Position numbers and translations under genes: made by a program
Source: Pseudomonas sp. ZH-FAD
GTDB lineage: Bacteria; Pseudomonadota; Gammaproteobacteria; Pseudomonadales; Pseudomonadaceae
NCBI RefSeq assembly: GCF_002803095.1
Contig: NZ_PGLR01000043.1
Location: 1 to 50,393 of the forward strand
Direction: 5' to 3'
DNA: 50,393 nucleotides
The notes under the pieces: model-generated
Seen by the model: the letters and a program-made list of their open reading frames with translations, nothing else
What the model was told of the DNA's origin: nothing
Databases searched by the model: none
Part shown: in pieces, positions 7,959-16,690 of the stretch
Position numbering within the stretch: the stretch's first letter is position 1
Layout: every line of letters starts with the position of its first letter

Positions 7959-8743
7959 TGCTGCGTTTGTTGCTGGTGCTGGTGCTGAGTCTCGCCGCAT
8001 CGCTGGCGTTCGCCGAAGACCCACCTGGCGCCAGCTCGCTGATTCAGCAGGGCAACAGCCCGCTGTCGATCCCGGCCATCACCTTGTCGACGGACGCAGA
8101 GGGGCAACAGGAGTATTCGGTCAGCCTGCAGATTCTGCTGATCATGACGGCGCTGAGCTTCATCCCGGCGTTCGTCATGCTGATGACCAGCTTTACCCGG
8201 ATCATCATCGTCTTCTCCATCCTGCGTCAGGCGTTGGGCCTGCAACAAACGCCGTCGAACCAGATTCTGGTGGGGCTGGCGCTGTTTCTCACCCTGTTCA
8301 TCATGGCGCCGATTTTCGACCGGATTAACACCGATGCGTTGCAGCCTTATCTGAACGAGGAGATCGTCGCTCAGGAGGCATTGAGCCGGGCAGAGGTGCC
8401 GATCCGCGACTTCATGCTGGCGCAGACTCGTGAGAGTGATCTGGCCCTGTTCGTGCGCCTGTCCAAGCGCACCGACCTGGCCAGTGTGGAGGACGTGCCG
8501 TTGACCATTCTGGTGCCGGCCTTCGTCACCTCCGAGTTGAAGACCGCGTTCCAGATCGGCTTCATGATCTTCATTCCGTTTCTGATCATCGACATGGTGG
8601 TCGCCAGTATCCTCATGGCGATGGGTATGATGATGCTGTCGCCGCTGATCATCTCATTGCCGTTCAAGATCATGCTGTTCGTCCTAGTCGACGGCTGGGC
8701 GTTGATCATGGGCACCTTGGCCGCCAGTTTCGGCACGATATAG
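7958..8743 (+). CDS. fliP: Flagellar export gate protein FliP
   Basis: FliP forms the pentameric core of the export gate with FliQ and FliR. The 261-residue protein has a cleavable signal peptide (about 1-20, ending SLAFA), then membrane segments with family signatures: LLIMTALSFIPAFVMLMTSF, RIIIVFSILRQALG, PSNQILVGLALFLTLF and, near the C-terminus, IGFMIFIPFLIIDMVVAS and MGMMMLSP. Its start overlaps the end of fliO by one base. Confidence 0.97.
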   Translation: MLRLLLVLVLSLAASLAFAEDPPGASSLIQQGNSPLSIPAITLSTDAEGQQEYSVSLQILLIMTALSFIPAFVMLMTSFTRIIIVFSILRQALGLQQTPSNQILVGLALFLTLFIMAPIFDRINTDALQPYLNEEIVAQEALSRAEVPIRDFMLAQTRESDLALFVRLSKRTDLASVEDVPLTILVPAFVTSELKTAFQIGFMIFIPFLIIDMVVASILMAMGMMMLSPLIISLPFKIMLFVLVDGWALIMGTLAASFGTI

Positions 8744-8754
8744 CGAGGCCTTTG

Positions 8755-9024
8755 ATGACTCCCGAAGTTGCGGTTGACCTGTTTCGCGAAGCGCTGTGGC
8801 TGATCGTGCTGATCGTCGGTCTGGCGGTGGTGCCCAGCCTGCTGGTGGGTTTGGTCGTGGCGATGTTCCAGGCTGCCACGCAAATCAACGAACAGACGCT
8901 GAGCTTTTTGCCGCGCCTGATGGTGATGCTGATCACGCTGATCTGGGCCGGTCCCTGGCTGGTGAGTCAGTTGATGGAGTACACCCAGACGCTGATACAG
9001 AACATTCCGTACCTCATAGGTTGA
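8755..9024 (+). CDS. fliQ: Flagellar export gate protein FliQ
   Basis: An 89-residue, two-helix membrane protein (about 13-40 and 53-75) starting MTPEVAVDLFREALW, the standard FliQ opening. It wraps the FliP-FliR core of the gate. The ATG at 8755 is used rather than the in-frame TTG at 8752; it gives the standard length and is preceded by GAGG. Confidence 0.96.
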   Translation: MTPEVAVDLFREALWLIVLIVGLAVVPSLLVGLVVAMFQAATQINEQTLSFLPRLMVMLITLIWAGPWLVSQLMEYTQTLIQNIPYLIG

Positions 9025-9037
9025 GGGGCTGCGCGCG

Positions 9038-9814
9038 ATGCTGGAATTGAGCAACGAGCAGATCAGCGGCTGGGTCGGCCAGTTCCTGCTGCCGTTGTTT
9101 CGTATCGCCGCGATGCTGATGGTGATGCCCATCATCGGTACCCAACTGGTACCGAACCGCGTACGCCTCTATCTGGCTCTGGCCATCAGCGTGGTGCTGG
9201 TACCGACGCTGCCGCCGATGCCGCAAGTCGATGCCTTGAGTCTGCGTAGTCTGCTGTTGATCCTGGAACAGGTGCTCATTGGCGCCATGTTCGGCTTCAT
9301 CTTGCAGTTGTTCTTCCATCTGTTCGCCGTTGCCGGGCAGATCATCGCCATGCAGATGGGCCTGGGTTTTGCCTCGATGGTCGACCCTACCAATGGTGTG
9401 TCGGTGCCGGTGCTTGGCCAGTTCATGCTGATGCTGGTGACCCTGTTGTTTCTGGCAATCAACGGCCATTTGGTGGTGTTGGAAATTCTGGCGGAAAGCT
9501 TCGTCACGCTGCCGTCCGGGCAAGGCTTGATGGTCAATCATTACTGGGAACTGGCCGGCAAGTTGAGCTGGGTGATAGGTGCCGGCCTGCTTTTGACCTT
9601 GCCCATGGTCACCGCGCTGCTGGTGATCAACCTGGCGTTTGGTGTGATGACCCGCGCTGCGCCGCAGCTGAACATCTTCTCCATCGGCTTCCCCCTGACC
9701 CTGGCCATGGGCCTGGTGATTTTCTGGGTGGGGCTTTCTGATTTCGGCAATCTGTTCCAGGCGCTGGCCAGCGAAGCCCTGCAGCAGTTGAGCGAATTCG
9801 CTCTTGTGAGGTAG
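9038..9814 (+). CDS. fliR: Flagellar export gate protein FliR
   Basis: A 258-residue polytopic membrane protein of the FliR/SctT family with about six hydrophobic helices, opening MLELSNEQISGWVGQFLLPLFRI and carrying GFASMVDPTNGVSVPVLGQF. FliR completes the FliP5-FliQ4-FliR1 export gate. GAGGGG precedes the ATG, and flhB begins 2 bp after its stop. Confidence 0.96.
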   Translation: MLELSNEQISGWVGQFLLPLFRIAAMLMVMPIIGTQLVPNRVRLYLALAISVVLVPTLPPMPQVDALSLRSLLLILEQVLIGAMFGFILQLFFHLFAVAGQIIAMQMGLGFASMVDPTNGVSVPVLGQFMLMLVTLLFLAINGHLVVLEILAESFVTLPSGQGLMVNHYWELAGKLSWVIGAGLLLTLPMVTALLVINLAFGVMTRAAPQLNIFSIGFPLTLAMGLVIFWVGLSDFGNLFQALASEALQQLSEFALVR

Positions 9815-9816
9815 TC

Positions 9817-10953
9817 ATGGCCGAAAGCGAGAGCGGTGCTGACAAGAGCGAGGAACCCACAGGTAAGCGGCTTGAAGAGTCGCGCAAGAAAGGCCAGATC
9901 GCTCGCTCCAAGGAGCTCAATACGCTGTCGGTGACACTCACCGGCACCGTAGCCCTGATCATTTTCGGCGCCTACATGGGTAATGTGCTGATGGACATCA
10001 TGCGCGGCAATTTCAGCCTGCCGCGTGATGTGCTGCTGAACGAAGGCAGCATGGCGCTTTATCTGCTGGCGTCTGGCAAGCAGGCATTGCTGGCGGTGCA
10101 ACCCTTCTTGATCGCACTGTTGATCGCCTCCGTCGTCGGTCCCATCGCGCTGGGGGGGTGGTTGTTCTCTGCCGAGGCGCTACAACCCAAGGCCAGTCGG
10201 ATGAACCCGCTGGCGGGCCTCAAGCGCATGTTCTCGGTTCAGGCGTTGGTCGAGTTGGTCAAGGCTCTGGCCAAGTTTCTGGTGATTCTCGCGGTGGCGC
10301 TGGTGGTGCTTTCGGTGGATCAGGACGATCTGCTGGCCATTGCCAACGAACCGGTCGAGCCCGCCATCCTGCACAGCCTCAAGGTCGTCGGCTGGAGCGC
10401 TTTCTGGTTGTCCTGCGGGCTGATCCTGATCGCTGCGGTGGATGTGCCGTTCCAGCTGTGGAGTCACAAGCAGAAGCTGATGATGACCAAGCAGGAGGTG
10501 CGCGACGAGTACAAGGACACCGAGGGCAAGCCCGAGGTCAAAGGGCGTATTCGTCAATTGCAACGTGAGATGGCTGAACGGCGGATGATGCAAGCCGTGC
10601 CGCAGGCTGATGTGGTCATCACCAACCCGACGCACTTCGCCGTAGCGCTCAAGTACGACCCGGAGAAGGGCAGCGCACCGCTATTGTTGGCCAAGGGCGG
10701 TGACTTCCTGGCGCTGAAGATTCGTGAGATTGCCCAGGAGCACAAGGTGATGGTGCTGGAGTCCCCGGCATTGGCCCGTGCAGTGTATTACTCCACCGAG
10801 CTGGATCAGGAAATTCCCGCTGGTCTTTACCTGGCCGTGGCGCAGGTGCTGGCCTACGTCTATCAGCTTCGTCAATATCAGGCCGGCAAGGGCAAACGTC
10901 CGGGCCCGTTGCCCGACTTTCCGATCCCGGCGGACCTGCGCCGCGATTCGTAA
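9817..10953 (+). CDS. flhB: Flagellar export switch protein FlhB
   Basis: FlhB sets export specificity. Residues 1-30 are charged (ESGADKSEEPTGKRLEESRKKGQ), then four membrane helices (about 32-210), then the cytoplasmic FlhBC domain. The autocleavage motif NPTH is intact at 270-273 (ITNPTHFAVALKYD); cleavage between N and P allows FliK to trigger the switch to filament export. The 378-residue length is normal. A stand-alone relative of its C-terminal domain is coded at 25814-26161. Confidence 0.97.
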   Translation: MAESESGADKSEEPTGKRLEESRKKGQIARSKELNTLSVTLTGTVALIIFGAYMGNVLMDIMRGNFSLPRDVLLNEGSMALYLLASGKQALLAVQPFLIALLIASVVGPIALGGWLFSAEALQPKASRMNPLAGLKRMFSVQALVELVKALAKFLVILAVALVVLSVDQDDLLAIANEPVEPAILHSLKVVGWSAFWLSCGLILIAAVDVPFQLWSHKQKLMMTKQEVRDEYKDTEGKPEVKGRIRQLQREMAERRMMQAVPQADVVITNPTHFAVALKYDPEKGSAPLLLAKGGDFLALKIREIAQEHKVMVLESPALARAVYYSTELDQEIPAGLYLAVAQVLAYVYQLRQYQAGKGKRPGPLPDFPIPADLRRDS

Positions 10954-10982
10954 CGTGCCTCTTGGGCGCTGTCCTGTCATTT

Positions 10983-10999
10983 ATGGAACGCTTCTTGCC
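10983..10999 (+). promoter_or_regulatory. Sigma-54 (RpoN) promoter of the flhA operon
   Basis: ATGGAACGCTTCTTGCC has GG at 10985-10986 and GC at 10997-10998 with the required ten-base gap, and matches the consensus except for C to A after GG. It lies in the 85-bp gap between flhB and flhA and should drive flhA-flhF-fleN-fliA. Confidence 0.78.
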
Positions 11000-11056
11000 A
11001 TTACCCCTTCAGGACGCACTTTCGCGTCAAAAGATTGAATGGTTTGGGGTAGGGAC

Positions 11057-13186
11057 GTGGCAGTAGATCGCGCACAGCTAATCGGTGACGTACGCAGCAA
11101 CCTTGCAGGTTTGCGCCATGGCAACCTGGGCATTCCGCTGCTGCTGCTGGTCATGCTCGGCATGGTCATGCTGCCGATCCCACCGTTTCTGCTCGACACC
11201 CTGTTCACCTTCAGCATCGCGCTGTCCATCGTCGTGCTGCTGGTCAGCATCTATGCGTTGCGACCGCTGGATTTCGCCGTGTTCCCCACCATCCTGCTGG
11301 CGGCCACGTTGTTGCGTCTGGCGCTGAACGTGGCTTCGACCCGTGTGGTGCTGCTCAACGGCCACGAGGGGCATGGTGCGGCTGGTCAGGTGATCCAGGC
11401 CTTCGGTGAGGTGGTGATCGGCGGTAACTACGTGGTCGGTATCGTGGTGTTCGCCATCCTCATGATCATCAACTTCGTGGTGGTCACCAAGGGCGCCGGA
11501 CGGATTTCCGAAGTGAGCGCGCGCTTCACCCTCGATGCCATGCCAGGCAAGCAGATGGCCATCGACGCCGACCTCAATGCTGGCCTGATCGATCAGAACG
11601 AAGCCAAGAAACGCCGCAGTGAAGTGGCGCAGGAGGCAGATTTCTACGGTTCAATGGACGGTGCCAGCAAGTTCGTCCGTGGCGATGCCATCGCCGGCCT
11701 GCTGATTCTGTTCATCAACCTCATCGGCGGTATCGCCATCGGCGTGCTGCAGCACGGCCTACCGTTCGCTGAGGCGGGCAAGGTCTACACCCTGCTGACC
11801 ATCGGCGACGGCCTGGTGGCGCAGATTCCTTCACTGCTGCTGTCCACCGCCGCCGCGGTGATGGTGACCCGTGTTTCCAGCTCCGAGGACATGGGCGCCC
11901 AGGTCAACCGGCAGATGTTCGCTTCGCCGCGGGCGCTGGCGGTGGCGGCGGCGATCATGATTGCCATGGGCCTGGTGCCCGGCATGCCGCATTTCTCCTT
12001 TATCAGCCTGGGCCTGGTGGCCGCTGGCGCCGCCTACTGGATCGCCAACAAGCAGCGCAAGATCAAGGAGGCCGAGGTCAAGGAAGTGCAGCGCCAGCAG
12101 GAGCTGCTACCTGCGCAGAAGGCCCAGGAGGTCAAGGAACTGGGTTGGGACGACGTCACACCCGTTGATATGGTCGGCCTGGAAGTGGGGTATCGCCTGA
12201 TTCCGCTGGTGGACCGCAACCAGGGTGGCCAGTTGTTGGCGCGGATCAAAGGTGTGCGCAAGAAGCTGTCGCAGGAAATGGGCTTTCTCATGCCCTCGGT
12301 GCATATTCGCGACAACCTCGATCTGGCGCCCAACGCCTACCGCTTGACGCTCATGGGCGTCAGCGTGGCCGAGGCCGAGGTGTATCCGGATCGCGAACTG
12401 GCGATCAACCCCGGCCAGGTGTTCGGCCCGCTCAATGGCATCGCCGCCAAGGATCCGGCGTTCGGTCTGGAGGCTGTGTGGATCGACCCCACTCAGCGCG
12501 ATCAGGCGCAGTCGCTGGGCTACACCGTGGTCGACGCCAGTACCGTGGTGGCCACTCACCTCAATCAAATCCTGCACAAGCATGCCCACGAGCTGCTGGG
12601 GCACGAGGAAGTGCAGCAACTGATGCAGTTGCTGGCCAAGAGCTCGCCGAAGCTTGCCGAAGAGTTGGTGCCGGGTCTGGTATCGCTGTCGACCCTGCTC
12701 AAGGTGCTGCAGGCGCTGCTGCAGGAGCAGGTGCCGGTGCGCGATATCCGCACCATCGCCGAGGCCATCGCCAACGTCGCGCCGAAGAGTCAAGATCCCG
12801 CCGCGATGGTTGCTGCGGTACGCGTCTCGCTGGCCCGTGCCATCGTGCAAGGCATCGTGGGACTAGAGCCGGAGCTGCCTGTAATAACCCTCGAGCCAAG
12901 GTTGGAACAGATCTTGCTCAACAGTCTGCAGAAGGCCGGTCAGGGCGGTGAGGATGGCATCCTCCTCGAACCGGGCATGGCCGAGAAGCTGCAGCGTTCC
13001 CTGGTGGAAGCGGCGCAGCGCCAGGAAATGCTCGGCAAGCCGGTGATTCTGCTGGTGGCCGGACCGGTCCGGGCGATGTTGTCGCGCTTCGCGCGGCTGG
13101 CGGTACCCAGCATGCACGTGCTGGCCTACCAGGAAATTCCGGACAACAAGCAGGTCACCATAGTCGCTACGGTTGGCCAGAACTGA
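11057..13186 (+). CDS. flhA: Flagellar export component FlhA
   Basis: FlhA forms the nonameric export gate ring that binds chaperone-substrate complexes and carries proton flow. The product has seven to eight membrane helices in the first ~330 residues with the FHIPEP signatures (RISEVSARFTLDAMPGKQMAIDADLNAG, LIDQNEAKKRR) and a cytoplasmic domain of about 350 residues (GYRLIPLVD, DLAPNAYRL, VLQALLQEQVPVRD). GTG at 11057 (MAVDRAQLIG) gives 709 residues, near the usual length; an in-frame ATG at 11039 would add six residues. The exact start is uncertain. Confidence 0.95.
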   Translation: MAVDRAQLIGDVRSNLAGLRHGNLGIPLLLLVMLGMVMLPIPPFLLDTLFTFSIALSIVVLLVSIYALRPLDFAVFPTILLAATLLRLALNVASTRVVLLNGHEGHGAAGQVIQAFGEVVIGGNYVVGIVVFAILMIINFVVVTKGAGRISEVSARFTLDAMPGKQMAIDADLNAGLIDQNEAKKRRSEVAQEADFYGSMDGASKFVRGDAIAGLLILFINLIGGIAIGVLQHGLPFAEAGKVYTLLTIGDGLVAQIPSLLLSTAAAVMVTRVSSSEDMGAQVNRQMFASPRALAVAAAIMIAMGLVPGMPHFSFISLGLVAAGAAYWIANKQRKIKEAEVKEVQRQQELLPAQKAQEVKELGWDDVTPVDMVGLEVGYRLIPLVDRNQGGQLLARIKGVRKKLSQEMGFLMPSVHIRDNLDLAPNAYRLTLMGVSVAEAEVYPDRELAINPGQVFGPLNGIAAKDPAFGLEAVWIDPTQRDQAQSLGYTVVDASTVVATHLNQILHKHAHELLGHEEVQQLMQLLAKSSPKLAEELVPGLVSLSTLLKVLQALLQEQVPVRDIRTIAEAIANVAPKSQDPAAMVAAVRVSLARAIVQGIVGLEPELPVITLEPRLEQILLNSLQKAGQGGEDGILLEPGMAEKLQRSLVEAAQRQEMLGKPVILLVAGPVRAMLSRFARLAVPSMHVLAYQEIPDNKQVTIVATVGQN

Positions 13187-13197
13187 GGTAAAGGGTC

Positions 13198-14508
13198 ATG
13201 CAGGTCAAACGCTTCTTCGCCGCCGATATGCGGACCGCCATGAAACTGGTGCGTGATGAATTGGGCGCCGATGCCTCGATCATCGGCAACCGCCGGGTTG
13301 CCGGTGGTGTCGAGCTGACCGCTGCGCTGGATTATCAGGCACCGGCGCCGGTGCGCCCGAACCCGGCGCTGGAAGCCGAGCTGCGCAAGACCCAGGCGCG
13401 CATCGCCAGCGCTCAGGCGGAGCTGACCACGCGTGCCGAGCAGGATGCCGGCAAGGACCGTCAATTGTTCGCCAATGAGTCGCTGCTGGCACCCGAGCTA
13501 CCGGCGACCCTGGTCAAGCCGCAGCGCCCGGTCGAGGCCCCTGTACCTGCTACGCCTGCGGTCGACCCGCGCGCACTGGAAGCCATGCGCTTCGAGCTGC
13601 ACGGCTTGCGTGAGCTGATCGAAGTACAACTGGGGTCCATCGCCTGGGGGCAACTGCAGAACCGTCGCCCGCAGCAGGCCAATCTGTGGCGCCGCCTGCA
13701 GCGTATGGGGCTGTCTGCCGAGCTATCGCAGGCGCTGCTGAGCAAGGTAGCCGGTGTGGCCGAGCCGCGTCAGGCCTGGCGTATGTTGCTGGCGCATCTG
13801 GCTCACGCGATCGCTACGCCCAAGGTCGAACCGCTGGAAGAGGGTGGTGTGATCGCGCTGGTTGGTCCGGCCGGCATGGGCAAGACCACTACCCTGGCCA
13901 AGCTGGCTGCGCGTTATGTGCTTAAGTACGGCTCGCAACAGGTCGCTCTGGTGAGCATGGACAGCTTCCGCATTGGCGCGCAGGAACAGCTCAAGACCCT
14001 GGGGCGCATCCTCGGTGTGTCGGTGACTCAGATCGACCCCGGTCAGTCTCTGCTGCAGGCTCTGGCGCCGCTGGCCAAGAAACGCGTGGTGCTGGTCGAT
14101 ACCGCTGGCCTGCCAGGCAACGATCCGGCGCTGCGTCTGCAGTTGGAGAGTCTGGCCTCGGCACGCATCAAGGCGAAGAATTATCTGGTACTGGCCGCAA
14201 CAAGTCAGAGCCAAGTGCTCAAGGCGGCCTACCATAGTTACAAGCGTTGTGGTCTTTCAGGCTGCATACTGACGAAACTGGACGAAGCCGCGAGTCTGGG
14301 TGAGGTTTTAGGTCTGGCTATAGGCCAGCAACTGCCGGTAGCCTATGTGACGGACGGGCCGCGGATTCCGGACGATCTGCACGTGCCGCGTAGCCATCAG
14401 CTGGTCAGCCGTGCCGTTGGGCTGCAGGCTGCCGAGGAGCCGAGTGAGGACGCCATGGCGCAGATGTTCGCCGGCCTCTATCACAATCCGGCCAAGCGAG
14501 CCGGTTGA
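13198..14508 (+). CDS. flhF: Flagellar placement GTPase FlhF
   Basis: FlhF is an SRP-type GTPase that marks the cell pole for flagellum assembly. The 436-residue protein has the basic FlhF N-terminus (MQVKRFFAADMRTAMKLVRDELG), a variable linker, an N domain and the G domain: G1 GPAGMGKTTT from residue 223, SMDSFRIGAQEQL, DTAGLPGND and LTKLDEAASLG. GAGGT stands before the ATG, 11 bp after flhA. Together with FleN it fixes number and place, so the organism should have polar flagella. Confidence 0.97.
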   Translation: MQVKRFFAADMRTAMKLVRDELGADASIIGNRRVAGGVELTAALDYQAPAPVRPNPALEAELRKTQARIASAQAELTTRAEQDAGKDRQLFANESLLAPELPATLVKPQRPVEAPVPATPAVDPRALEAMRFELHGLRELIEVQLGSIAWGQLQNRRPQQANLWRRLQRMGLSAELSQALLSKVAGVAEPRQAWRMLLAHLAHAIATPKVEPLEEGGVIALVGPAGMGKTTTLAKLAARYVLKYGSQQVALVSMDSFRIGAQEQLKTLGRILGVSVTQIDPGQSLLQALAPLAKKRVVLVDTAGLPGNDPALRLQLESLASARIKAKNYLVLAATSQSQVLKAAYHSYKRCGLSGCILTKLDEAASLGEVLGLAIGQQLPVAYVTDGPRIPDDLHVPRSHQLVSRAVGLQAAEEPSEDAMAQMFAGLYHNPAKRAG

Positions 14509-14555
14509 CGCAGCGAGAATGTTGCACCCTCTCGCCACGTGGTGCGGGAGTGAAC

Positions 14556-14591
14556 GGCCTCAACAGGTGCTTACCAACGACCTGTAAGGCC
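14556..14591 (+). promoter_or_regulatory. Interrupted hairpin in the flhF-fleN gap
   Basis: GGCCT (14556) and CAGGT (14564) pair with ACCTG (14580) and AGGCC (14587) to make a two-step stem around an 11-nt loop. No T-run follows, so it is not an obvious terminator. It sits about 30 bp before the fleN start, where it could affect mRNA stability or translation of the number regulator. The function is speculative. Confidence 0.35.
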
Positions 14592-14622
14592 AAGTCGAAG
14601 TTAGACAAGGTGTAGAAAGAAC

Positions 14623-15453
14623 ATGGGTATGCATCCCGTACAGGTGATTGCGGTGACTGGCGGCAAGGGTGGCGTCGGCAAGACCAATGTGTCGGTCAAT
14701 CTGTCCATGGCCCTGGCCGATCTCGGCCGTCGGGTCATGCTGATGGACGCCGACCTTGGCTTGGCCAACGTCGACGTTCTGTTGGGCCTGACGCCCAAGC
14801 GCACCCTGGCCGATGTCATCGCGGGTGAATGCGATCTGCGTGACGTCCTGCTGCAGGGGCCGGGTGGCGTGCGCATCGTGCCGGCAGCATCTGGTACGCA
14901 GAGTATGGTCAGCCTCACGCCGATGCAGCACGCCGGGTTGATCCAGGCGTTCAGTGACATCAGTGAAAACCTTGACGTGCTGGTGATCGACACCGCTGCC
15001 GGTATCGGTGATGCGGTGGTCAGCTTCGTGCGTGCGGCGCAGGAGATCCTTGTGGTGGTCTGCGATGAGCCCACCTCGATTACCGACGCCTACGCGTTGA
15101 TCAAGCTGCTCAATCGCGATCACGGCATCAGCCGCTTCCGCGTACTGGCCAATATGGCCCATAGCCCGCAGGAAGGACGCAATCTCTTTGCTAAGCTGAC
15201 CAAGGTGACGGATCGTTTCCTCGATGTCGCCCTGCAGTATGTCGGTGCCGTGCCCTACGATGAGTGTGTGCGCAAGGCCGTGCAGAAGCAGCGCGCCGTC
15301 TATGAAGCCTTCCCTCGATCCAAGTGCGCCCTGGCGTTCAAGGCGATAGCTCAGAAGGTAGATACCTGGCCCTTACCGGCCAATCCCCGTGGTCATCTGG
15401 AGTTTTTCGTCGAGCGTCTGGTGCAACAACCGACCGCAGACTCGGCCGTATGA
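14623..15453 (+). CDS. fleN: Flagellar number regulator FleN (FlhG), ParA/MinD family ATPase
   Basis: FleN is the MinD-like ATPase that binds the master activator FleQ and limits the cell to its normal number of flagella. The 276-residue protein has the Walker A GGKGGVGKTN (residues 13-22), switch regions MLMDADLGLANVD and LVIDTAAGIGD, and a C-terminal amphipathic helix. It follows flhF after 114 bp, and its TGA overlaps the fliA ATG (ATGA), so FliA synthesis is coupled to it. Confidence 0.96.
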   Translation: MGMHPVQVIAVTGGKGGVGKTNVSVNLSMALADLGRRVMLMDADLGLANVDVLLGLTPKRTLADVIAGECDLRDVLLQGPGGVRIVPAASGTQSMVSLTPMQHAGLIQAFSDISENLDVLVIDTAAGIGDAVVSFVRAAQEILVVVCDEPTSITDAYALIKLLNRDHGISRFRVLANMAHSPQEGRNLFAKLTKVTDRFLDVALQYVGAVPYDECVRKAVQKQRAVYEAFPRSKCALAFKAIAQKVDTWPLPANPRGHLEFFVERLVQQPTADSAV

Positions 15454-16196
15454 CAGCAGCCTCTGGACTTCGTATGTACAACAAGGCTCAGGCGCAGGAC
15501 TCCCAGCACCAGCTGATCGAGCGCTATGCGCCGCTGGTCAAGCGCATCGCCTACCACCTGCTGGCTCGTCTGCCGGCCAGCGTGCAGGTCGATGATCTTA
15601 TCCAGGCCGGCATGATCGGCCTGCTCGAAGCCTCGCGCAAATACGACTCCAGCAAGGGTGCCAGTTTCGAGACCTTCGCCGGTATCCGTATTCGCGGCTC
15701 CATGCTCGACGAGGTGCGCAAGGGTGATTGGGCGCCGCGTTCGGTGCACCGCAACAGCCGTATGGTCAGCGATGCGATTCGTGTCGTTGAGGCAAGAACC
15801 GGGCGGGACGCTAAAGATCACGAGGTTGCGGCCGAACTCCAATTGAGTCTGGAAGATTACTACGGCATTCTTGGCGACACTTTGGGCAGCCGCCTGTTTA
15901 GTTTCGACGACCTGTTGCAGGACGGCGAGCATGGCGGGTTGCACGAAGACGCCGGACACACTCACCTCGAACCTTCGCGGAACCTCGAAGACGAACGCTT
16001 CCAGGCGGCCTTGGCCGATGCCATCGCCGGTTTGCCGGAGCGCGAACGTCTGGTGCTGGCGCTGTATTACGATGAAGAACTGAACTTGAAGGAAATCGGT
16101 GAAGTGCTGGGGGTTAGCGAGTCACGCGTGAGCCAGTTGCACAGCCAGTGCGCGGCGCGTTTGCGCTCGCGGCTGAGTGAATGGCGCGCTGGCTGA
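15450..16196 (+). CDS. fliA: Flagellar sigma factor FliA (sigma-28)
   Basis: FliA directs transcription of late flagellar and chemotaxis genes and is held by FlgM until the hook is complete. From ATG 15450 (MTAASGLRMY) the 248-residue protein shows region 2 (IERYAPLVKRIAYHLLARLP, DDLIQAGMIGLLEA, FETFAGIRIRGSMLDEVRKGDW), region 3 and region 4 (LPERERLVLALYYDEELNLKEIGEVL, VSESRVSQLHSQ). The chosen start makes a 4-bp ATGA overlap with fleN and matches the Pseudomonas N-terminus; the frame is open further upstream inside fleN but that is not coding. Confidence 0.96.
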   Translation: MTAASGLRMYNKAQAQDSQHQLIERYAPLVKRIAYHLLARLPASVQVDDLIQAGMIGLLEASRKYDSSKGASFETFAGIRIRGSMLDEVRKGDWAPRSVHRNSRMVSDAIRVVEARTGRDAKDHEVAAELQLSLEDYYGILGDTLGSRLFSFDDLLQDGEHGGLHEDAGHTHLEPSRNLEDERFQAALADAIAGLPERERLVLALYYDEELNLKEIGEVLGVSESRVSQLHSQCAARLRSRLSEWRAG

Positions 16197-16233
16197 ACGC
16201 GGCGTACTCGCAGGCGCAAAACGGTTTCACGAT

Positions 16234-16259
16234 TAAAGGGCGTAGTTGCAAGCGCAATA
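16234..16259 (+). promoter_or_regulatory. Possible sigma-28 promoter of the cheY operon
   Basis: TAAAG at 16234-16238 is followed after 14 bases by CGCAATA (16253-16259), a four-of-seven match to GCCGATA. The spacing fits FliA promoters and cheYZAB-motCD is FliA-dependent in P. aeruginosa, but the -10 is weak. Confidence 0.4.
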
Positions 16260-16296
16260 CGTTTGGGACTGTACGGAGGTCGACTTGGACAAGAAC

Positions 16297-16671
16297 ATGA
16301 AAATCCTCATCGTTGACGATTTCTCGACGATGCGACGGATCATCAAGAACCTCTTGCGGGACTTGGGTTTCACTAACACCGCGGAAGCCGATGACGGCAC
16401 CTCGGCGCTGCCGATGCTGCAAAGCGGCAGTTTCGACTTTCTGGTGACCGACTGGAACATGCCCGGCATGACCGGCATCGACCTGCTGCGTGCGGTACGT
16501 GCCGACGATCGCCTCAAGCACCTGCCGGTGCTGATGGTGACTGCCGAAGCCAAGCGCGATCAGATCATCGAGGCGGCCCAGGCCGGTGTGAATGGCTACG
16601 TGGTCAAGCCCTTCACCGCTCAGGTGTTGAAGGAAAAGATCGAGAAGATCTTCGAGCGGGTCAACGGCTGA
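16297..16671 (+). CDS. cheY: Chemotaxis response regulator CheY
   Basis: A 124-residue single receiver domain with D7/D8, phospho-acceptor D52 (FLVTDWNMPGM), the switch threonine in LMVTAEAKRD and lysine in YVVKPF. CheY-P binds FliM and reverses motor rotation. The ATG at 16297 gives the usual MKILIVDDFS start. A TTG at 16285 lies nearer to the GGAGGT Shine-Dalgarno (16275-16280) and would add four residues, so translation may begin there. Confidence 0.95.
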   Translation: MKILIVDDFSTMRRIIKNLLRDLGFTNTAEADDGTSALPMLQSGSFDFLVTDWNMPGMTGIDLLRAVRADDRLKHLPVLMVTAEAKRDQIIEAAQAGVNGYVVKPFTAQVLKEKIEKIFERVNG

Positions 16672-16690
16672 TGTCAGCCGCGAGGGTGCT

